Source: Sphingomonas donggukensis
Lineage (GTDB): Bacteria; Pseudomonadota; Alphaproteobacteria; Sphingomonadales; Sphingomonadaceae
Assembly (NCBI RefSeq): GCF_023674425.1
Contig: NZ_CP098401.1
Location: forward strand, 1,798,001-1,862,000
Length of the DNA stretch: 64,000 nt
Reading direction: 5' to 3'
Shown: positions 1 through 9,682 of the stretch, in pieces
How positions within the stretch are numbered: the first letter of the stretch is position 1
How the letters are laid out: every line of letters begins with the position of its first letter
Position numbers and translations under genes: made by a program
The notes under the pieces: generated by a model
What the model saw: only the letters and a program-made list of their open reading frames with translations
Told to the model about the DNA's origin: nothing
Database searches by the model: none

Positions 1-483
1 CAGCGTGCCCTGCGGCCCGCGCAGCACCTCGACCCGCTCGACTTCGCCGAGCTCGTTGAGGCCGGCGCCGGTGCGCGAGCGATAGACGCCGTCGATGAAC
101 GTCGCGACCGAGCTTTCGAGGCCGGGGTTGTCACCCACCGTGCCGATGCCGCGGATACGCGCCGAGCCGTTCGCTTCGGTTCCGGTCGAGGACACCAGCA
201 GCGACGGGGCGAGCTGGTTGAGCGAGCGGATGTCGGTCGCGCCCGACAGCTGCAGCTGCTCGGACGACACCGCCGACACCGCGACCGGCACGTCTGCCAG
301 GCGCTCGGCGCGGCGGGTGGCGGTGACGACGATGTCGCCGGCGCTGACCGGGGCCTGATCCTGAGCCTGATCCTCGGCGGGGGCGGTCGTCGCATCCTGC
401 GGCGCGGGAGCGGTGGACTGCGCCCAGGCCGGGGCCGCGATCGCGGCGGTGGCGACGGTCATGAGCAGCGCGAGCTTACGCAT
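1..483 (-). CDS. TonB-dependent receptor, N-terminal part (cut by window edge)
   Basis: Outer-membrane receptor that would import a substrate using TonB energy. The visible 161 codons give a signal peptide (about residues 1-21, ending AWA before QST), an Ala/Pro-rich stretch, a TonB-box-like motif DIVVTATRR, and the start of the plug domain with GIRGIGT-like and YRSRTG-like segments ending in EVLRGPQGTL. These are standard for sphingomonad receptors. The start ATG has a GAGAGG element upstream. The barrel lies outside the window, so the substrate cannot be inferred. Confidence 0.9.
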   Translation of the reverse strand, partial: MRKLALLMTVATAAIAAPAWAQSTAPAPQDATTAPAEDQAQDQAPVSAGDIVVTATRRAERLADVPVAVSAVSSEQLQLSGATDIRSLNQLAPSLLVSSTGTEANGSARIRGIGTVGDNPGLESSVATFIDGVYRSRTGAGLNELGEVERVEVLRGPQGTL

Positions 484-695
484 CGTTCGGCAATCCTCTC
501 TGTTCGAAAATCGTTTTTTATTATCGGGTACGGAAATGCCGAAATCGCGCGGCGTTTTCCAGCCCGCGCACTGGGGCAGACCATTCTTTTCGCACAGACG
601 ATGCAGGAATGTCACAGGGGTGGCGCACCCCTGCCACGCGCAGGGCGGCAATAGCATTGCAGATCAGTCACTTGCCGCCCCTCGCCCCCAACGCC

Positions 696-733
696 AAACG
701 ACCGCCCGTGGCTGGCGCCACGGACGGTCGTTT
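696..733 (-). terminator. strong hairpin downstream of infC
   Basis: A 16-bp near-perfect stem (arms 696-711 and 718-733, one mismatch) with a 6-nt loop, 22 bases past the infC stop. The arms begin and end with AAA/TTT, which gives a short U tract in either direction. It probably ends the thrS-infC transcript. A second small hairpin (AACCTTTTCGAAGGTT) sits between it and the stop codon. Confidence 0.65.
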
Positions 734-755
734 GCGTACCGAACCTTCGAAAAGG

Positions 756-1298
756 TTATTTGGGGGCGAGCACCATCAGCATCTGCCGGCCTTCCATGCG
801 CGGATAGGCCTCGACCTTGGCGACTTCGGCGACCTGTTCGGCGACGCGCTGGAGCACCGCCATGCCGAGCTGGCCGTGCGAAAGCTCGCGCCCGCGGAAG
901 CGCATGGTGACCTTCACCTTGTCGCCCTCACCGATGAATTCGACGACCTTCTTCATCTTGGTGTCGTAATCATGGTCGTCGATGTTCGGACGCATCTTGA
1001 TCTCCTTGATCTCCTGCGTCTTCTGCGACTTGCGAGCGAGGTTCGCCTTCTTCTGCGCCTCGTACTTGAACTTGCCGACGTCCAGGAACTTCGCGACGGG
1101 CGGGTCGGCGTTCGGCGACACCTCGACCAGGTCGAGGCCCAGCTCCGCCGCCGCCTCGATCGCCTCGCGCGTGTACATCACGCCCAGATTCTCGCCCTCG
1201 TGATCGATCACGCGGACCTTGGGCGACTGGATGAATTCGTTGAACCGGGGGCCGTTCATTGCCGGCTGCATCGGTCGGCGCATCATGGGCGGACGGAT
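756..1298 (-). CDS. infC: translation initiation factor IF-3, probable AUC start
   Basis: IF-3 binds the 30S subunit and checks start-codon pairing. The protein has the N-terminal domain ([21 protein letters not shown]), the basic helical linker ([18 protein letters not shown]) and the C-terminal domain ([14 protein letters not shown]). I place the start at ATC 1298-1296. An AGGAG at 1311-1307 lies 8 bases before it but 20 bases before the first in-frame ATG (1286), and IF-3 genes often use rare AUU/AUC starts for autoregulation. This gives 180 residues; from ATG 1286 it would be 176. The gene lies 70 bases downstream of thrS on the same strand. Confidence 0.93.
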   Translation of the reverse strand: MRPPMMRRPMQPAMNGPRFNEFIQSPKVRVIDHEGENLGVMYTREAIEAAAELGLDLVEVSPNADPPVAKFLDVGKFKYEAQKKANLARKSQKTQEIKEIKMRPNIDDHDYDTKMKKVVEFIGEGDKVKVTMRFRGRELSHGQLGMAVLQRVAEQVAEVAKVEAYPRMEGRQMLMVLAPK

Positions 1299-1367
1299 AG
1301 TTGGTGCTCCTGTGGTGGTATGACGGGGTCTATATAGGGAAAAGCGGGCGGATGCGAAAGGTGCGGC

Positions 1368-3362
1368 TCAGCGAAGGTCGGGCGGGGTCGCCTCGCCGGC
1401 CAGCCGCGCCACGATCTCGTCAAGAGCGACGAATTCCTGCCGGTCGCTGCCGAGGCGACGGACGGCGACCTTGCCCTCCTCCGCCTCGCGCTTGCCGACG
1501 ACCAGCAGCGCCGGAACCTTGGCAAGGCTGTGTTCGCGGACCTTGTAGTTGATCTTCTCGTTGCGCAGGTCTGTATCGACGCGGATGCCGGCGGCGCGCA
1601 AGCGTGCCGCGACCTCGCGCGCATAGTCGTCCGCATCGCTGACGATCGTCGCGACCACTGCCTGCACCGGCGCCAGCCACATCGGGAAGCGCCCGGCGTG
1701 ATGCTCGATCAGGATGCCGATGAAGCGTTCGAAGGTGCCGAGGATCGCGCGGTGGAGCATCACCGGGCGGTGGCGATTGCCGTCCTCCCCCACATAGCTC
1801 GCGTCCAGCCGGTCGGGCAGCACGCGGTCGGACTGGATCGTGCCAACCTGCCACGTCCGCCCGATCGCGTCGGTCAGGTGGAATTCGAGCTTCGGGGCGT
1901 AGAAGGCGCCCTCGCCCGGCAGCTCCTCGAACTTCGCCTTGATGCCCTCGTCCAGCGACGATGCCAGCACCGCCTCGCGCAGCTCGGCCTCGGCCTTGTC
2001 CCACATCGCATCGTCGCCGAACCGCTTGTCGGGGCGCAGCGCCAGCTTCACCGCGTAATCGACGAAGCCCAGGTCGCGATAGACGCTGTCGAGCAGCTCG
2101 CAGAACTTGCGGACCTCCTCGATCACCTGATCCTCGCGCACGAAGATATGCGCGTCGTCCTGCGTGAACTGGCGGACGCGCATGATGCCATGCAGCGCGC
2201 CGTGCGGCTCGTTCCTGTGGCAACAGCCGAATTCGGCCATGCGGATCGGCAGGTCGCGGTACGACTTGATGCCCTGCTTGAAGATCAGAACGTGCGCCGG
2301 GCAGTTCATGGGTTTCAGCGCCATCAGGTCGCCGGTGCCGGAGAGCACCGCGCCCTCATCCTCGATGTTGGGCACTTCGTCGGGCACCACGAACATGTTC
2401 TCGCGGTACTTGCCCCAATGGCCCGATTGCTCCCACTGGCGCGCGTCCATTAGCTGCGGCGTCTTCACCTCGGCATAGTCGGCGGCGTCCAGGCGGCGGC
2501 GCATGTAGGCCTCCAGCTGGCGCCACAGGATGAAGCCGTTGGGGTGCCAGAACACGCTGCCATGCGCCTCGGCCTGGAGGTGGAACAGGTCCATCTCCTG
2601 CCCGATCTTGCGGTGGTCGCGCTTGGCGGCTTCCTCCAGCATGGTCAGGTGTGCGTCGAGCTGCTTCTTGTTCAGCCAGCCGGTGCCATAGATGCGGCTG
2701 AGCATCGCGTTGTTCTGGTCGCCGCGCCAGTATGCGCCCGACACGCGGGTCAGCTTGAAGGCGGCGGAGTCGAGTTTGCCGGTCGAGGCCATGTGGGGGC
2801 CACGGCACATGTCGAGCCACTGGCCCTGGCGATAGATCGTCAGTTCTTCGGTATCGGGAAGTTCGGCGGCCCATTCGGCCTTGAACGTCTCGCCCTGGCG
2901 CTGCCACGTCTCGATCAGCTGCTCGCGCGTCCACACTTCGCGCACGAACGGTTCGTTGCGGGCGATGATCGCGCGCATCGCCGCTTCGATCGCGGGCAGA
3001 TCCTCCTCGGTGAACGGGCGGTCCTTCGGCGCGAAGTCGTAATAGAAGCCATCGTCGGTTGCCGGGCCGAAGGTGATCTGCGTGCCCGGAAACAGCTGCT
3101 GCACCGCCTCGGCCAGCACATGCGCGAAGTCGTGGCGGGCAAGCTCCAGCGCGTCGGCCTCGTCGCGGCTCGTCACCAGCGCCAGCTGCGCGTCGCCCTC
3201 GAACGGGCGCCCGATGTCGCGCAGCTCACCATCGACCCGCGCCGCGATCGCCGCCTTGGCAAGACCAGGCCCGATCGCCGCGGCGATATCCGCCGGGGTG
3301 GTCCCCGGCGCTACCTCCCGGACCGAACCGTCGGGCAGCGTGATACGGAAAGGCGCGGACAT
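1368..3362 (-). CDS. thrS: threonyl-tRNA synthetase
   Basis: Charges tRNA-Thr in the cytoplasm. Domain order is the usual one: TGS (about 1-60, [11 protein letters not shown]), second editing domain ([16 protein letters not shown]), class II catalytic core with the zinc-ligand motif MNCPAH and motif 2 [12 protein letters not shown], motif 3 near [16 protein letters not shown], and a C-terminal anticodon-binding domain. At 664 residues it has normal family length. The start at [10 protein letters not shown] is chosen from the TGS boundary; the frame stays open upstream to 3425 but that part has no family resemblance. It is cotranscribed with infC. Confidence 0.97.
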   Translation of the reverse strand: MSAPFRITLPDGSVREVAPGTTPADIAAAIGPGLAKAAIAARVDGELRDIGRPFEGDAQLALVTSRDEADALELARHDFAHVLAEAVQQLFPGTQITFGPATDDGFYYDFAPKDRPFTEEDLPAIEAAMRAIIARNEPFVREVWTREQLIETWQRQGETFKAEWAAELPDTEELTIYRQGQWLDMCRGPHMASTGKLDSAAFKLTRVSGAYWRGDQNNAMLSRIYGTGWLNKKQLDAHLTMLEEAAKRDHRKIGQEMDLFHLQAEAHGSVFWHPNGFILWRQLEAYMRRRLDAADYAEVKTPQLMDARQWEQSGHWGKYRENMFVVPDEVPNIEDEGAVLSGTGDLMALKPMNCPAHVLIFKQGIKSYRDLPIRMAEFGCCHRNEPHGALHGIMRVRQFTQDDAHIFVREDQVIEEVRKFCELLDSVYRDLGFVDYAVKLALRPDKRFGDDAMWDKAEAELREAVLASSLDEGIKAKFEELPGEGAFYAPKLEFHLTDAIGRTWQVGTIQSDRVLPDRLDASYVGEDGNRHRPVMLHRAILGTFERFIGILIEHHAGRFPMWLAPVQAVVATIVSDADDYAREVAARLRAAGIRVDTDLRNEKINYKVREHSLAKVPALLVVGKREAEEGKVAVRRLGSDRQEFVALDEIVARLAGEATPPDLR

Positions 3363-3426
3363 CCTGGCAACCACCACATAATTGAGAGTGTGTCGCCTAT
3401 GCCGTGGGAGGCGGGCCGAGCGCAAG

Positions 3427-3566
3427 GCGCACGTCGGCTACTTCGCCCGCCCGCCCGCGGTGCGCACGTCGGCTACTTCGCCCGCCCGCCCGCAGCGCGC
3501 ACGTCGGTTACCGCACCCGCCCGACGGGAACGAGCACGTCGGCCACTGTCCGCCCACCGCCCGCGT
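3427..3566. repeat. four 35-bp degenerate tandem repeats over a gene's 3' end
   Basis: Units at 3427-3461, 3462-3496, 3497-3531 and 3532-3566 each contain a core CACGTCGG (third position onwards), and the first two are almost identical. Units 3 and 4 encode the last residues of the transglutaminase-like protein (ADVLVPVGRVR); its stop codon is at 3508-3510 in unit 3. Units 1 and 2 lie after the stop and still resemble the coding unit. Confidence 0.8.
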
Positions 3567-5634
3567 CCCGCAGCCCAACCTCCAGGCACGGCGCCGGGTT
3601 GACCACGAAGTCGGCGTCGTCGCGGAACGGCAGCGCCTCGGCGGACGGCTTCGCTCCCGCGGTCGCGGCGATCTGATAGACGCTCGACATGTTGTTGTCG
3701 AAATTCGCGATCTGGCCATTGAGGGTCGCGGCGTCGGCGGGCGAAATCTCGGGCACATAGCTGCGCCGGCTCATCACCGATCGCATCACCCCGCCGTTCA
3801 GCCCCGCCTGCCGCCAATAGGCGACGCCGCCCAGGTGCCGGTCGACGGGCTTCGCCGAATAGGCCCAGCGCCATTTGGCATCGTCCGCGGGCAGGCGCAC
3901 CGTCGTCGCCCAGCAGCGGTAGCGCGGATATTCGATCGCCCACGGCGCCGACTGGTCCTGCTCCTTCGGGCGGCGCAGCTGGTCGGGCGCATAGAAGCCC
4001 GCGCCGACCAGCGTCAGGCTGCGTCCCTCCGCAGCCGTCCCGGTCCAGCCGGGCTTGCCCGTCCCGGTCGCGGTAAAGGCGAAGGCGGCGCGGCGTTCGT
4101 CATAGGTCCAGCCGACCTTGTCCGGCTCCATCCAGTCGATCTGCTGCCGCCAATAGGCCTTGATCGCCCGGTCGGCGTCCTCCGCCGCCATCGCCGCGAC
4201 CCGCGCGCGCATCTGATAGGCCTCGTCCCCGCGCAGGATGTTGCGGGCGGTGACCTTTGCATCCTTGTCGAGCCCCGCGCGGGCATCGATGTCGATCACG
4301 CCGACGAACGACGGCGCGTCCGGCGCGCGCGCCGCGACCGGGGCCAGTTCCGCGCCCGCCGCCGACAGCGGCAGCGCCCAGCGGAACGCTGGCGGCGGCA
4401 GCGTGTCGAGATACCGGTCCCCGGCGCGCGTGCCGTCCAGCCAGTGCGTCTTGCCCGCGATCTGGGCGCGGACCAGGACATGGTCGAACATGCGCGGGCT
4501 CGGCAGCCGCGCATCGGTGCCGTCGCCGCCGGTCGCGCTGACCAGCACCGGCTCCGCGGCGATGCCGAGTTCGCGCAGCAGCGCCAGCAGCAGCACCGTT
4601 TTCGCCTTGCAGTCGCCGAACCGGCGCTGCCATGTCTCTGCCACGGTCGCCGAGCGATAATTGCCGCCGTCCAGCCCGACATAGACGTAGCGGATATCGT
4701 CCTGGACCAGCCGCAGCGCCGCCGCCGCGCGCACCGCGGGATCGCTCGACAGCGCCGCGATCTTCGCCGCCTCGGCACGCAGCGGCACACCCGCCGCCGC
4801 CTGCACCGCGCGGTCGTACAGCGGCCACATCTGCCGCGACACGTCGCTCCAGCGCGCGAAGTCGGAATATTCGATCAGCCGGCGGACATTGTAGCGTGCC
4901 GGCGCGCCCTCGGTCGGCAGCGCGCCCGCCGGATCGCGCAGCTCGAACGCCACCGCCTTCTCGCCGTTCGCCAGGGTAGGCTTCCCCGGCGCCAAGTCGC
5001 TGCTGGCCCGCCACGTCAGCGCCTTGGCCGCGGGCCACACCAGCCGGTAGCGATAGGCGCCGGGTATCCCCGTACCGGGCAGCGCGCCGATGCCCGCGAC
5101 ATGGGTACCGAATGCCGGCTCGCGCCGGGTCGTGGTGACCGCGAATTCCAGCGTATCGCCGACGCGCAGGCCCGGCACCTGCAGCGTCGCGGTGCGCTCG
5201 CCATCGAGCATAGACTGCTCCAGCCCCGCCTCGCGCTGCAGAATCGTGAATTTGGTCCCGGCTAGCACGTCGCTTGCCTGCCCGTCGCGGATCAGGCGCA
5301 GGTAGTGGACCGTCGCCGACCCGGCGGAGGGCATCCAGGTGACGGTGACGTTCCCGGCGCTCAGCGCATCGGGCTTCAGGACGGTCAGGCGATAGGCGCT
5401 GAACACTTCCTCGCCCGCCGGCACCACCCGCACCTGATTGTCGAGATAGGCGATGCGCAGCGGCGCGTCGGGCGGGGTAGGCCCTGCGGTCGGCGTGGGC
5501 ACCGGCGATGCCCATGCCGGGACCGGGCCGTAACGGATGTCCGCCGCGGCATCCGTGCCGGCGACCGCATGAGCGCCGGTTCCGCACAGCCCCACGACGC
5601 CGGCGCCCAGCATCACCAATAGTCGGTAATTCAA
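3508..5634 (-). CDS. exported DUF3857 / transglutaminase-like protein
   Basis: About 708 residues: a signal peptide (NYRLLVMLGAGVVGLCG, probable cleavage near AHA-VAG), a DUF3857 beta-rich domain (about 60-250), then a transglutaminase/papain-like core. The expected triad is present: Cys in RFGDCKAK (residue 342), His in MFDHVLV (residue 385), Asp in THWLDGT (about 400). The catalytic reaction and target are unknown for this family. The start is TTG 5634 just before the hydrophobic segment, with GGGGGC upstream; ATG 5613 is the alternative. It is divergent from the HD-GYP gene. Confidence 0.85.
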   Translation of the reverse strand: MNYRLLVMLGAGVVGLCGTGAHAVAGTDAAADIRYGPVPAWASPVPTPTAGPTPPDAPLRIAYLDNQVRVVPAGEEVFSAYRLTVLKPDALSAGNVTVTWMPSAGSATVHYLRLIRDGQASDVLAGTKFTILQREAGLEQSMLDGERTATLQVPGLRVGDTLEFAVTTTRREPAFGTHVAGIGALPGTGIPGAYRYRLVWPAAKALTWRASSDLAPGKPTLANGEKAVAFELRDPAGALPTEGAPARYNVRRLIEYSDFARWSDVSRQMWPLYDRAVQAAAGVPLRAEAAKIAALSSDPAVRAAAALRLVQDDIRYVYVGLDGGNYRSATVAETWQRRFGDCKAKTVLLLALLRELGIAAEPVLVSATGGDGTDARLPSPRMFDHVLVRAQIAGKTHWLDGTRAGDRYLDTLPPPAFRWALPLSAAGAELAPVAARAPDAPSFVGVIDIDARAGLDKDAKVTARNILRGDEAYQMRARVAAMAAEDADRAIKAYWRQQIDWMEPDKVGWTYDERRAAFAFTATGTGKPGWTGTAAEGRSLTLVGAGFYAPDQLRRPKEQDQSAPWAIEYPRYRCWATTVRLPADDAKWRWAYSAKPVDRHLGGVAYWRQAGLNGGVMRSVMSRRSYVPEISPADAATLNGQIANFDNNMSSVYQIAATAGAKPSAEALPFRDDADFVVNPAPCLEVGLRDAGGGRTVADVLVPVGRVR

Positions 5635-5787
5635 ATCGCTTGCCCCCGTTTGTGCCCACAAGTCTCGCGACTTGGGCGGACCGATGCAAGCCTTTGAAGC
5701 GGTGCAGGATTTGTAAGAAACAAATCGGCGCGGGCAAATGATCGTTAAACAACGTCGACCAGAAAGTGCGACGGGGAGGGACAGGAT

Positions 5788-6840
5788 TTGGCGGCGGGCG
5801 GGATGCACATATCTTCTGATGCGGAACCGGGGGCGATCGACGCGGATACCGCGATCTTCACGGCAGCAGATTGGGCCGGCACGCGGCCGCGCACGCGCAC
5901 TATTGCCGCGTTGCTTCCGCGGCTGGGGCGAAAACCGAAACAGACGAAGCGGATTCTGCTGGAAGGCAAGATCGCCGAGGCGCGCCGGACATTGGCCTAT
6001 GCGTTCGAGGAGATCCGCTTCGAACCCTCGCTCGACGTCGCCGCGCTATCCGCCGCTGCCGACACGCTGGCGAGCGCGATGAGCCTCGATGCGCGGATGA
6101 TGCTCAGCCTCACGCGGCTGCGCTCGCGCCACGAATATACCTATGTCCATTCGATCGGGGTCAGCGCGCTGATGATGGCGATTGCGCGGCTGCTCGGCTA
6201 CGATGCCGCGCGGGTCCGCACGATGGGGCTCGCCGGGCTGCTCCACGACATCGGCAAGCTGCACGTACCGCTCGAGGTACTGAACAAGGTCGATCGCCTG
6301 ACCGCGCACGAATGGTCGCGCATCCAGTCGCATTCGGAACGCGGCGGCCAGCTGCTCGCGTGCATCGACGGGCTCGATCCAGTCGTGATCGACGTCGCCC
6401 GCCACCATCACGAGCGGGTGAACGGCACCGGCTATCCCGACAAGCTGGCGGGCACCGACATCTCGGAGGAAGCGCGTATCGCCGCGGTCTGCGACGTGTA
6501 CGACGCGCTCACCTCGTCCCGGTCGTACAAGGCGGCGTGGACGCCGGCGCAGGCGCTCGGCTGGATGCATACAAGCGAGGGCCACTTCGACCGCCGCATC
6601 CTGCGCGCGCTACGCACGCTGATCGGCGCATTCCCGGCGGGGTCACTGGTGCGGTTGCAGAGCGGGAAATTGGGCGTCGTGATCGACGACCCCGAATCCG
6701 CGGCCACCCAGCCGCTGGTGCTTGTCAGCTACTGCACCCTCGCCCGCCGCGCGGTGTCGCCACAGGTGCGCAATACGGCGGCGGACCCGATCGTCGCGAT
6801 TGAGGAAGCGTCGGCCTGGCCGGGGGCCGTGGCGGGGTGA
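5788..6840 (+). CDS. HD-GYP domain cyclic-di-GMP phosphodiesterase
   Basis: Likely hydrolyses cyclic di-GMP to GMP. The C-terminal two thirds is an HD-GYP domain with the complete signature: HD at residues 153-154 (LLHDIGKLHVP), HxE and RHHHERVNGTGYPD with GYP at 215-217, and CDVYDALTSSRSYK. The N-terminal 100 residues match no sensor domain I know, and there is no membrane segment, so it is probably cytosolic. The start is TTG 5788 because GGGAGGG ends 7 bases before it; the first ATG (5803) lacks a well-placed ribosome site. Confidence 0.92.
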   Translation: MAAGGMHISSDAEPGAIDADTAIFTAADWAGTRPRTRTIAALLPRLGRKPKQTKRILLEGKIAEARRTLAYAFEEIRFEPSLDVAALSAAADTLASAMSLDARMMLSLTRLRSRHEYTYVHSIGVSALMMAIARLLGYDAARVRTMGLAGLLHDIGKLHVPLEVLNKVDRLTAHEWSRIQSHSERGGQLLACIDGLDPVVIDVARHHHERVNGTGYPDKLAGTDISEEARIAAVCDVYDALTSSRSYKAAWTPAQALGWMHTSEGHFDRRILRALRTLIGAFPAGSLVRLQSGKLGVVIDDPESAATQPLVLVSYCTLARRAVSPQVRNTAADPIVAIEEASAWPGAVAG

Positions 6841-6870
6841 GGTCAGAATAGAATGGCGGGAAATGAGTGG

Positions 6871-7146
6871 TTAGCTGCCGTTCGCGAGCAATAGCTTAGC
6901 CTCTTTCAATGCATCTTCGATTGTCTCGAATACGCTGAACCGCGGCTCAGCCTGTATCTGCCAGAAAGGCTCCCAGCGAGCATCGCAGGGAAATGGCACA
7001 TCATCGGGATGCAACTCGTCATTCGCTTCATAGCTACGCACGCGCTCCTCTATGATAACGTAGCGGGCGTCAGCTCGATCGTAGATTGCAAGCCGAAGTT
7101 TAGCGTCTGCGGAGAGCAGTTCGCCGTGACGATATCGCGGTTTCAT
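6871..7146 (-). CDS. small hypothetical protein, AT-richer than neighbours
   Basis: I do not recognise this 91-residue acidic soluble protein (MKPRYRHGELLSADAKLRL start, ending KEAKLLLANGS). The frame extends upstream to a GTG at 7215, 9 bases after the carboxypeptidase stop with an AAGGGG upstream, so a 114-residue form coupled to that gene is possible. Base composition is lower in GC than the flanking genes, which suggests later acquisition. No membrane segments or motifs are visible. Confidence 0.5.
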   Translation of the reverse strand: MKPRYRHGELLSADAKLRLAIYDRADARYVIIEERVRSYEANDELHPDDVPFPCDARWEPFWQIQAEPRFSVFETIEDALKEAKLLLANGS

Positions 7147-7224
7147 GCGGTCAAGGTGTCCTGCGATGTCGAAGTCTGCAAGTGGGCGAAAGCGGAAATC
7201 CGATGCTGCCGTCACGACGCCCCT

Positions 7225-8046
7225 TCACACCAACCCGAACGGCACCACCAGATTGTCGGTATCGTGCCCGATCCGCGCGCGGCCGAGGTACGGCACGCCC
7301 ATGTCGCCGCACCAGCGAGTCATCATCGTCTCCAGCGACTCGCCGAATTCCTTCTCGTTATCGCCGTCGGGCACGTCGGTGACTGCGCCCAGCCGGACGC
7401 CGGCGATCCCCTTCAGTTGCGTCGCGTTCGCCATCTGGAACAGCAGGCGGTCGATGCGGTAATAGGCCTCGCCCACTTCCTCGATGTAAAGAACGTGGTC
7501 GGTCAGGTCGGGCATCCACGGCGTGCCGATCAGCGCGCACAGGATCACCAGGTTGAACGCCGCCGCCGGGCGGCCGTTTAGCGTCGGCTCCAGCGCGTTG
7601 CGGTCCTTGTTCACGAGCCAGCCGAGCGCGCGACCGACGCCGACCCCCTTCGACGATTCGCTGACGTTCGACGCCATCGGTCCGTGGACCGGGTGGCCGA
7701 TCCGCCTTGCGTAGAGCGCGCCGAGCAGGAACCCCATGTCGGAAAAGCCCATGTAGCTCTTGGTCCGCGCCGCCGGTCCCAGCTTCGGCATCACCTCGGC
7801 CAGGATGCGGTTCGATCCATAGCCGCCGCGCCCGAACCAGATCGCATCGACGCTGGGATCGTTGGCATAGCGCAGGAACGTCTCGGCGCGGATCGCGTCG
7901 GGGCCGGCGAAATGCCCGGCCTCCATGTACACCTGCGGATCGATCACCAGCTCGACCTCAGGGTAATAGAGCGCGGTGAAGGCCGCGACGCGGGCGGCGC
8001 CCTCCACGCTGATCGACCGGGCCGGCGCGACGACTGCAATCTTCAT
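7225..8046 (-). CDS. LD-carboxypeptidase (peptidase S66 family)
   Basis: Family S66 enzymes remove the terminal D-Ala from the tetrapeptide of recycled murein. The fold signature is visible: N-terminal KIAVVAPAR, FGRGGYGSNRIL, nucleophile Ser in YMGFSDMGFL, Glu in VLYIEEVGEAYYR and the catalytic His in ARIGHDTDN. The 273 residues, without a signal peptide, fit a cytoplasmic murein-recycling enzyme. The start ATG is 72 bases from the divergent Mur ligase gene, which would act on related substrates. Confidence 0.88.
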   Translation of the reverse strand: MKIAVVAPARSISVEGAARVAAFTALYYPEVELVIDPQVYMEAGHFAGPDAIRAETFLRYANDPSVDAIWFGRGGYGSNRILAEVMPKLGPAARTKSYMGFSDMGFLLGALYARRIGHPVHGPMASNVSESSKGVGVGRALGWLVNKDRNALEPTLNGRPAAAFNLVILCALIGTPWMPDLTDHVLYIEEVGEAYYRIDRLLFQMANATQLKGIAGVRLGAVTDVPDGDNEKEFGESLETMMTRWCGDMGVPYLGRARIGHDTDNLVVPFGLV

Positions 8047-8118
8047 CCTACCCCCATTACCGACGCCCCGAACGGAAAAGGGGTGGCGGCGCTTCGCGGC
8101 AAGCGATAGCGCGCGGCC

Positions 8119-9525
8119 ATGCAGCACGGCAAACGCTTCTTCTTCGTCGGGGTCGGCGGCTCGGGAATGATGCCGCTGGCGATGATCCTCGCCGGCCGCG
8201 GGGCAAGCGTCGAAGGCTCCGATCGCGGCCTCGACGCCGGGCGCGTTCCCGCCAAGTTCGCGGCGCTGGAGGCGCTGGGCGTGCGTCTTCACCCGCAGGA
8301 CGGCAGCGGCGTCGTCTCGCCCGAGCAGACCGTCGTCGCCTCTGCCGCGGTCGAGGACAGCGTCGCAGACATCGTCGCCGCGACGCGCATCGGCGCGCCG
8401 CGCATGACCCGCGCGGAACTGAACGCGGAACTATTCAACGCCGCCGCGCTCTCGATCGGGGTCGCCGGGACGAGCGGCAAGTCGACCGTCACCGGCATGA
8501 TCGGCTGGATCCTTCATGCGCTCGGGCGCGACCCGACCGTGATGAACGGCGCGGTGATGAAGGATTTTGCCGGGCCCGACGCGCCCTTCGCCAGCGCCCT
8601 CGTCGGCCACGGCGATGCGTACGTGAGCGAAGTCGATGAAAGCGACGGCTCGATCGCGCTCTACGCGCCGCACATCGCCGTGCTGAACAACGTCAGCCTC
8701 GACCACAAGTCGCTGGACGAACTCCGCGACCTGTTCGGCGATTTCGCGGCCAAGGCGCGCACGACCATAGTCAATATCGGCGATGCGGAGGCCGCCGCGC
8801 TCGCCACCGCGCTCGACCCGACACGCACCGTCACCGTCGCGATCGACCGCCCCGCGGACCTGACCGCGACCGCGCTCGCTCCCGACCGCTTCGCCATCGC
8901 CTTCGATCTGATCGCCGGCGAGGAGTGCCACCGCGTGACCCTAGCGGTGCCGGGCGCACACAACGTCGCCAACGCGCTTGCCGCCATCGCCGCGGTGCGC
9001 GCGGCAGGTGTGCCGCTCGCCGATGCCGTCCGCACCATCGCCGGCTTCACCGGGCTCCGGCGCCGCTTCGACCTCGTCGGCGAAGCGAACGGCGTCGCGG
9101 TCATCGACGATTTCGGCCACAACCCCGACAAGATCGCCGCGACTCTCGCCACCCTCCACGCGTTTCCGGGCCGGCTGCTCGTCCTCTTCCAGCCCCACGG
9201 CTACGGCCCGCTGAAGGTCATGCGCCGCGAACTGGTCGCGATGTTCGCCGAACATCTTGCCCCGCAAGATCTGCTCATCCTGCCCGACCCGGTCTATCAG
9301 GGGGGCACCGTCGCCCGCGACGTCACCAGCGCCGATATCGTCGCCGACATCGCCATCTCCGGGCGCACCGCGCAGCACATCCCCGACCGCGACGCCGCCG
9401 CCGCGCATCTGGTGGCCACCGCACAGCCCGGCGACCGCATCGTCATCATGGGCGCCCGCGACGACACGCTGAGCCTGCTCGCGGCGGACATGGTCGGCCG
9501 GCTCGCACTTCTCCGTTCGTGCTGA
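8119..9525 (+). CDS. Mur ligase family protein (MurC/Mpl-like, atypical)
   Basis: ATP-dependent amide ligase of the MurC/Mpl branch: an N-terminal dinucleotide-like fold ([15 protein letters not shown]), a central ATPase domain with P-loop GTSGKST (about residue 117; MurC and Mpl usually have GTHGKTT), [20 protein letters not shown], then [10 protein letters not shown] and DDFGHNPDK where the family usually has DDYAHHP. 468 residues is normal length. The position next to an LD-carboxypeptidase suggests ligation of recovered peptide to UDP-MurNAc. The changed motifs leave the substrate uncertain. The last codons and stop overlap an extragenic palindrome. Confidence 0.85.
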   Translation: MQHGKRFFFVGVGGSGMMPLAMILAGRGASVEGSDRGLDAGRVPAKFAALEALGVRLHPQDGSGVVSPEQTVVASAAVEDSVADIVAATRIGAPRMTRAELNAELFNAAALSIGVAGTSGKSTVTGMIGWILHALGRDPTVMNGAVMKDFAGPDAPFASALVGHGDAYVSEVDESDGSIALYAPHIAVLNNVSLDHKSLDELRDLFGDFAAKARTTIVNIGDAEAAALATALDPTRTVTVAIDRPADLTATALAPDRFAIAFDLIAGEECHRVTLAVPGAHNVANALAAIAAVRAAGVPLADAVRTIAGFTGLRRRFDLVGEANGVAVIDDFGHNPDKIAATLATLHAFPGRLLVLFQPHGYGPLKVMRRELVAMFAEHLAPQDLLILPDPVYQGGTVARDVTSADIVADIAISGRTAQHIPDRDAAAAHLVATAQPGDRIVIMGARDDTLSLLAADMVGRLALLRSC

Positions 9526-9594
9526 GCCTGTCGAAGCACATGGTCCAGGCGCTGCACCTCGTTACACGTCCTTCGACAGGCTCAGGACGAACGG
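9513..9594. repeat. extragenic palindrome pair, type B
   Basis: Two inverted arms of about 25 bases (outer ends CCGTTCGTGCTGAGCCTG and the complement at 9570-9594) separated by about 30 bases. The left arm contains the last three codons and stop of the Mur ligase gene. The same type recurs at 31327-31410. Confidence 0.8.
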
Positions 9595-9682
9595 ATGGGC
9601 TGTTGATGTAAACCACCCTTGACATGGAAAGCTCCCTTGACGTAAAGCTCGCTTGTCAACGAGTCGTCAGGAGCCAGTATCC

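Noticed and set aside
3427..3566. Tandem repeats as CRISPR
   Set aside because: Contiguous 35-base units without spacers, partly coding.
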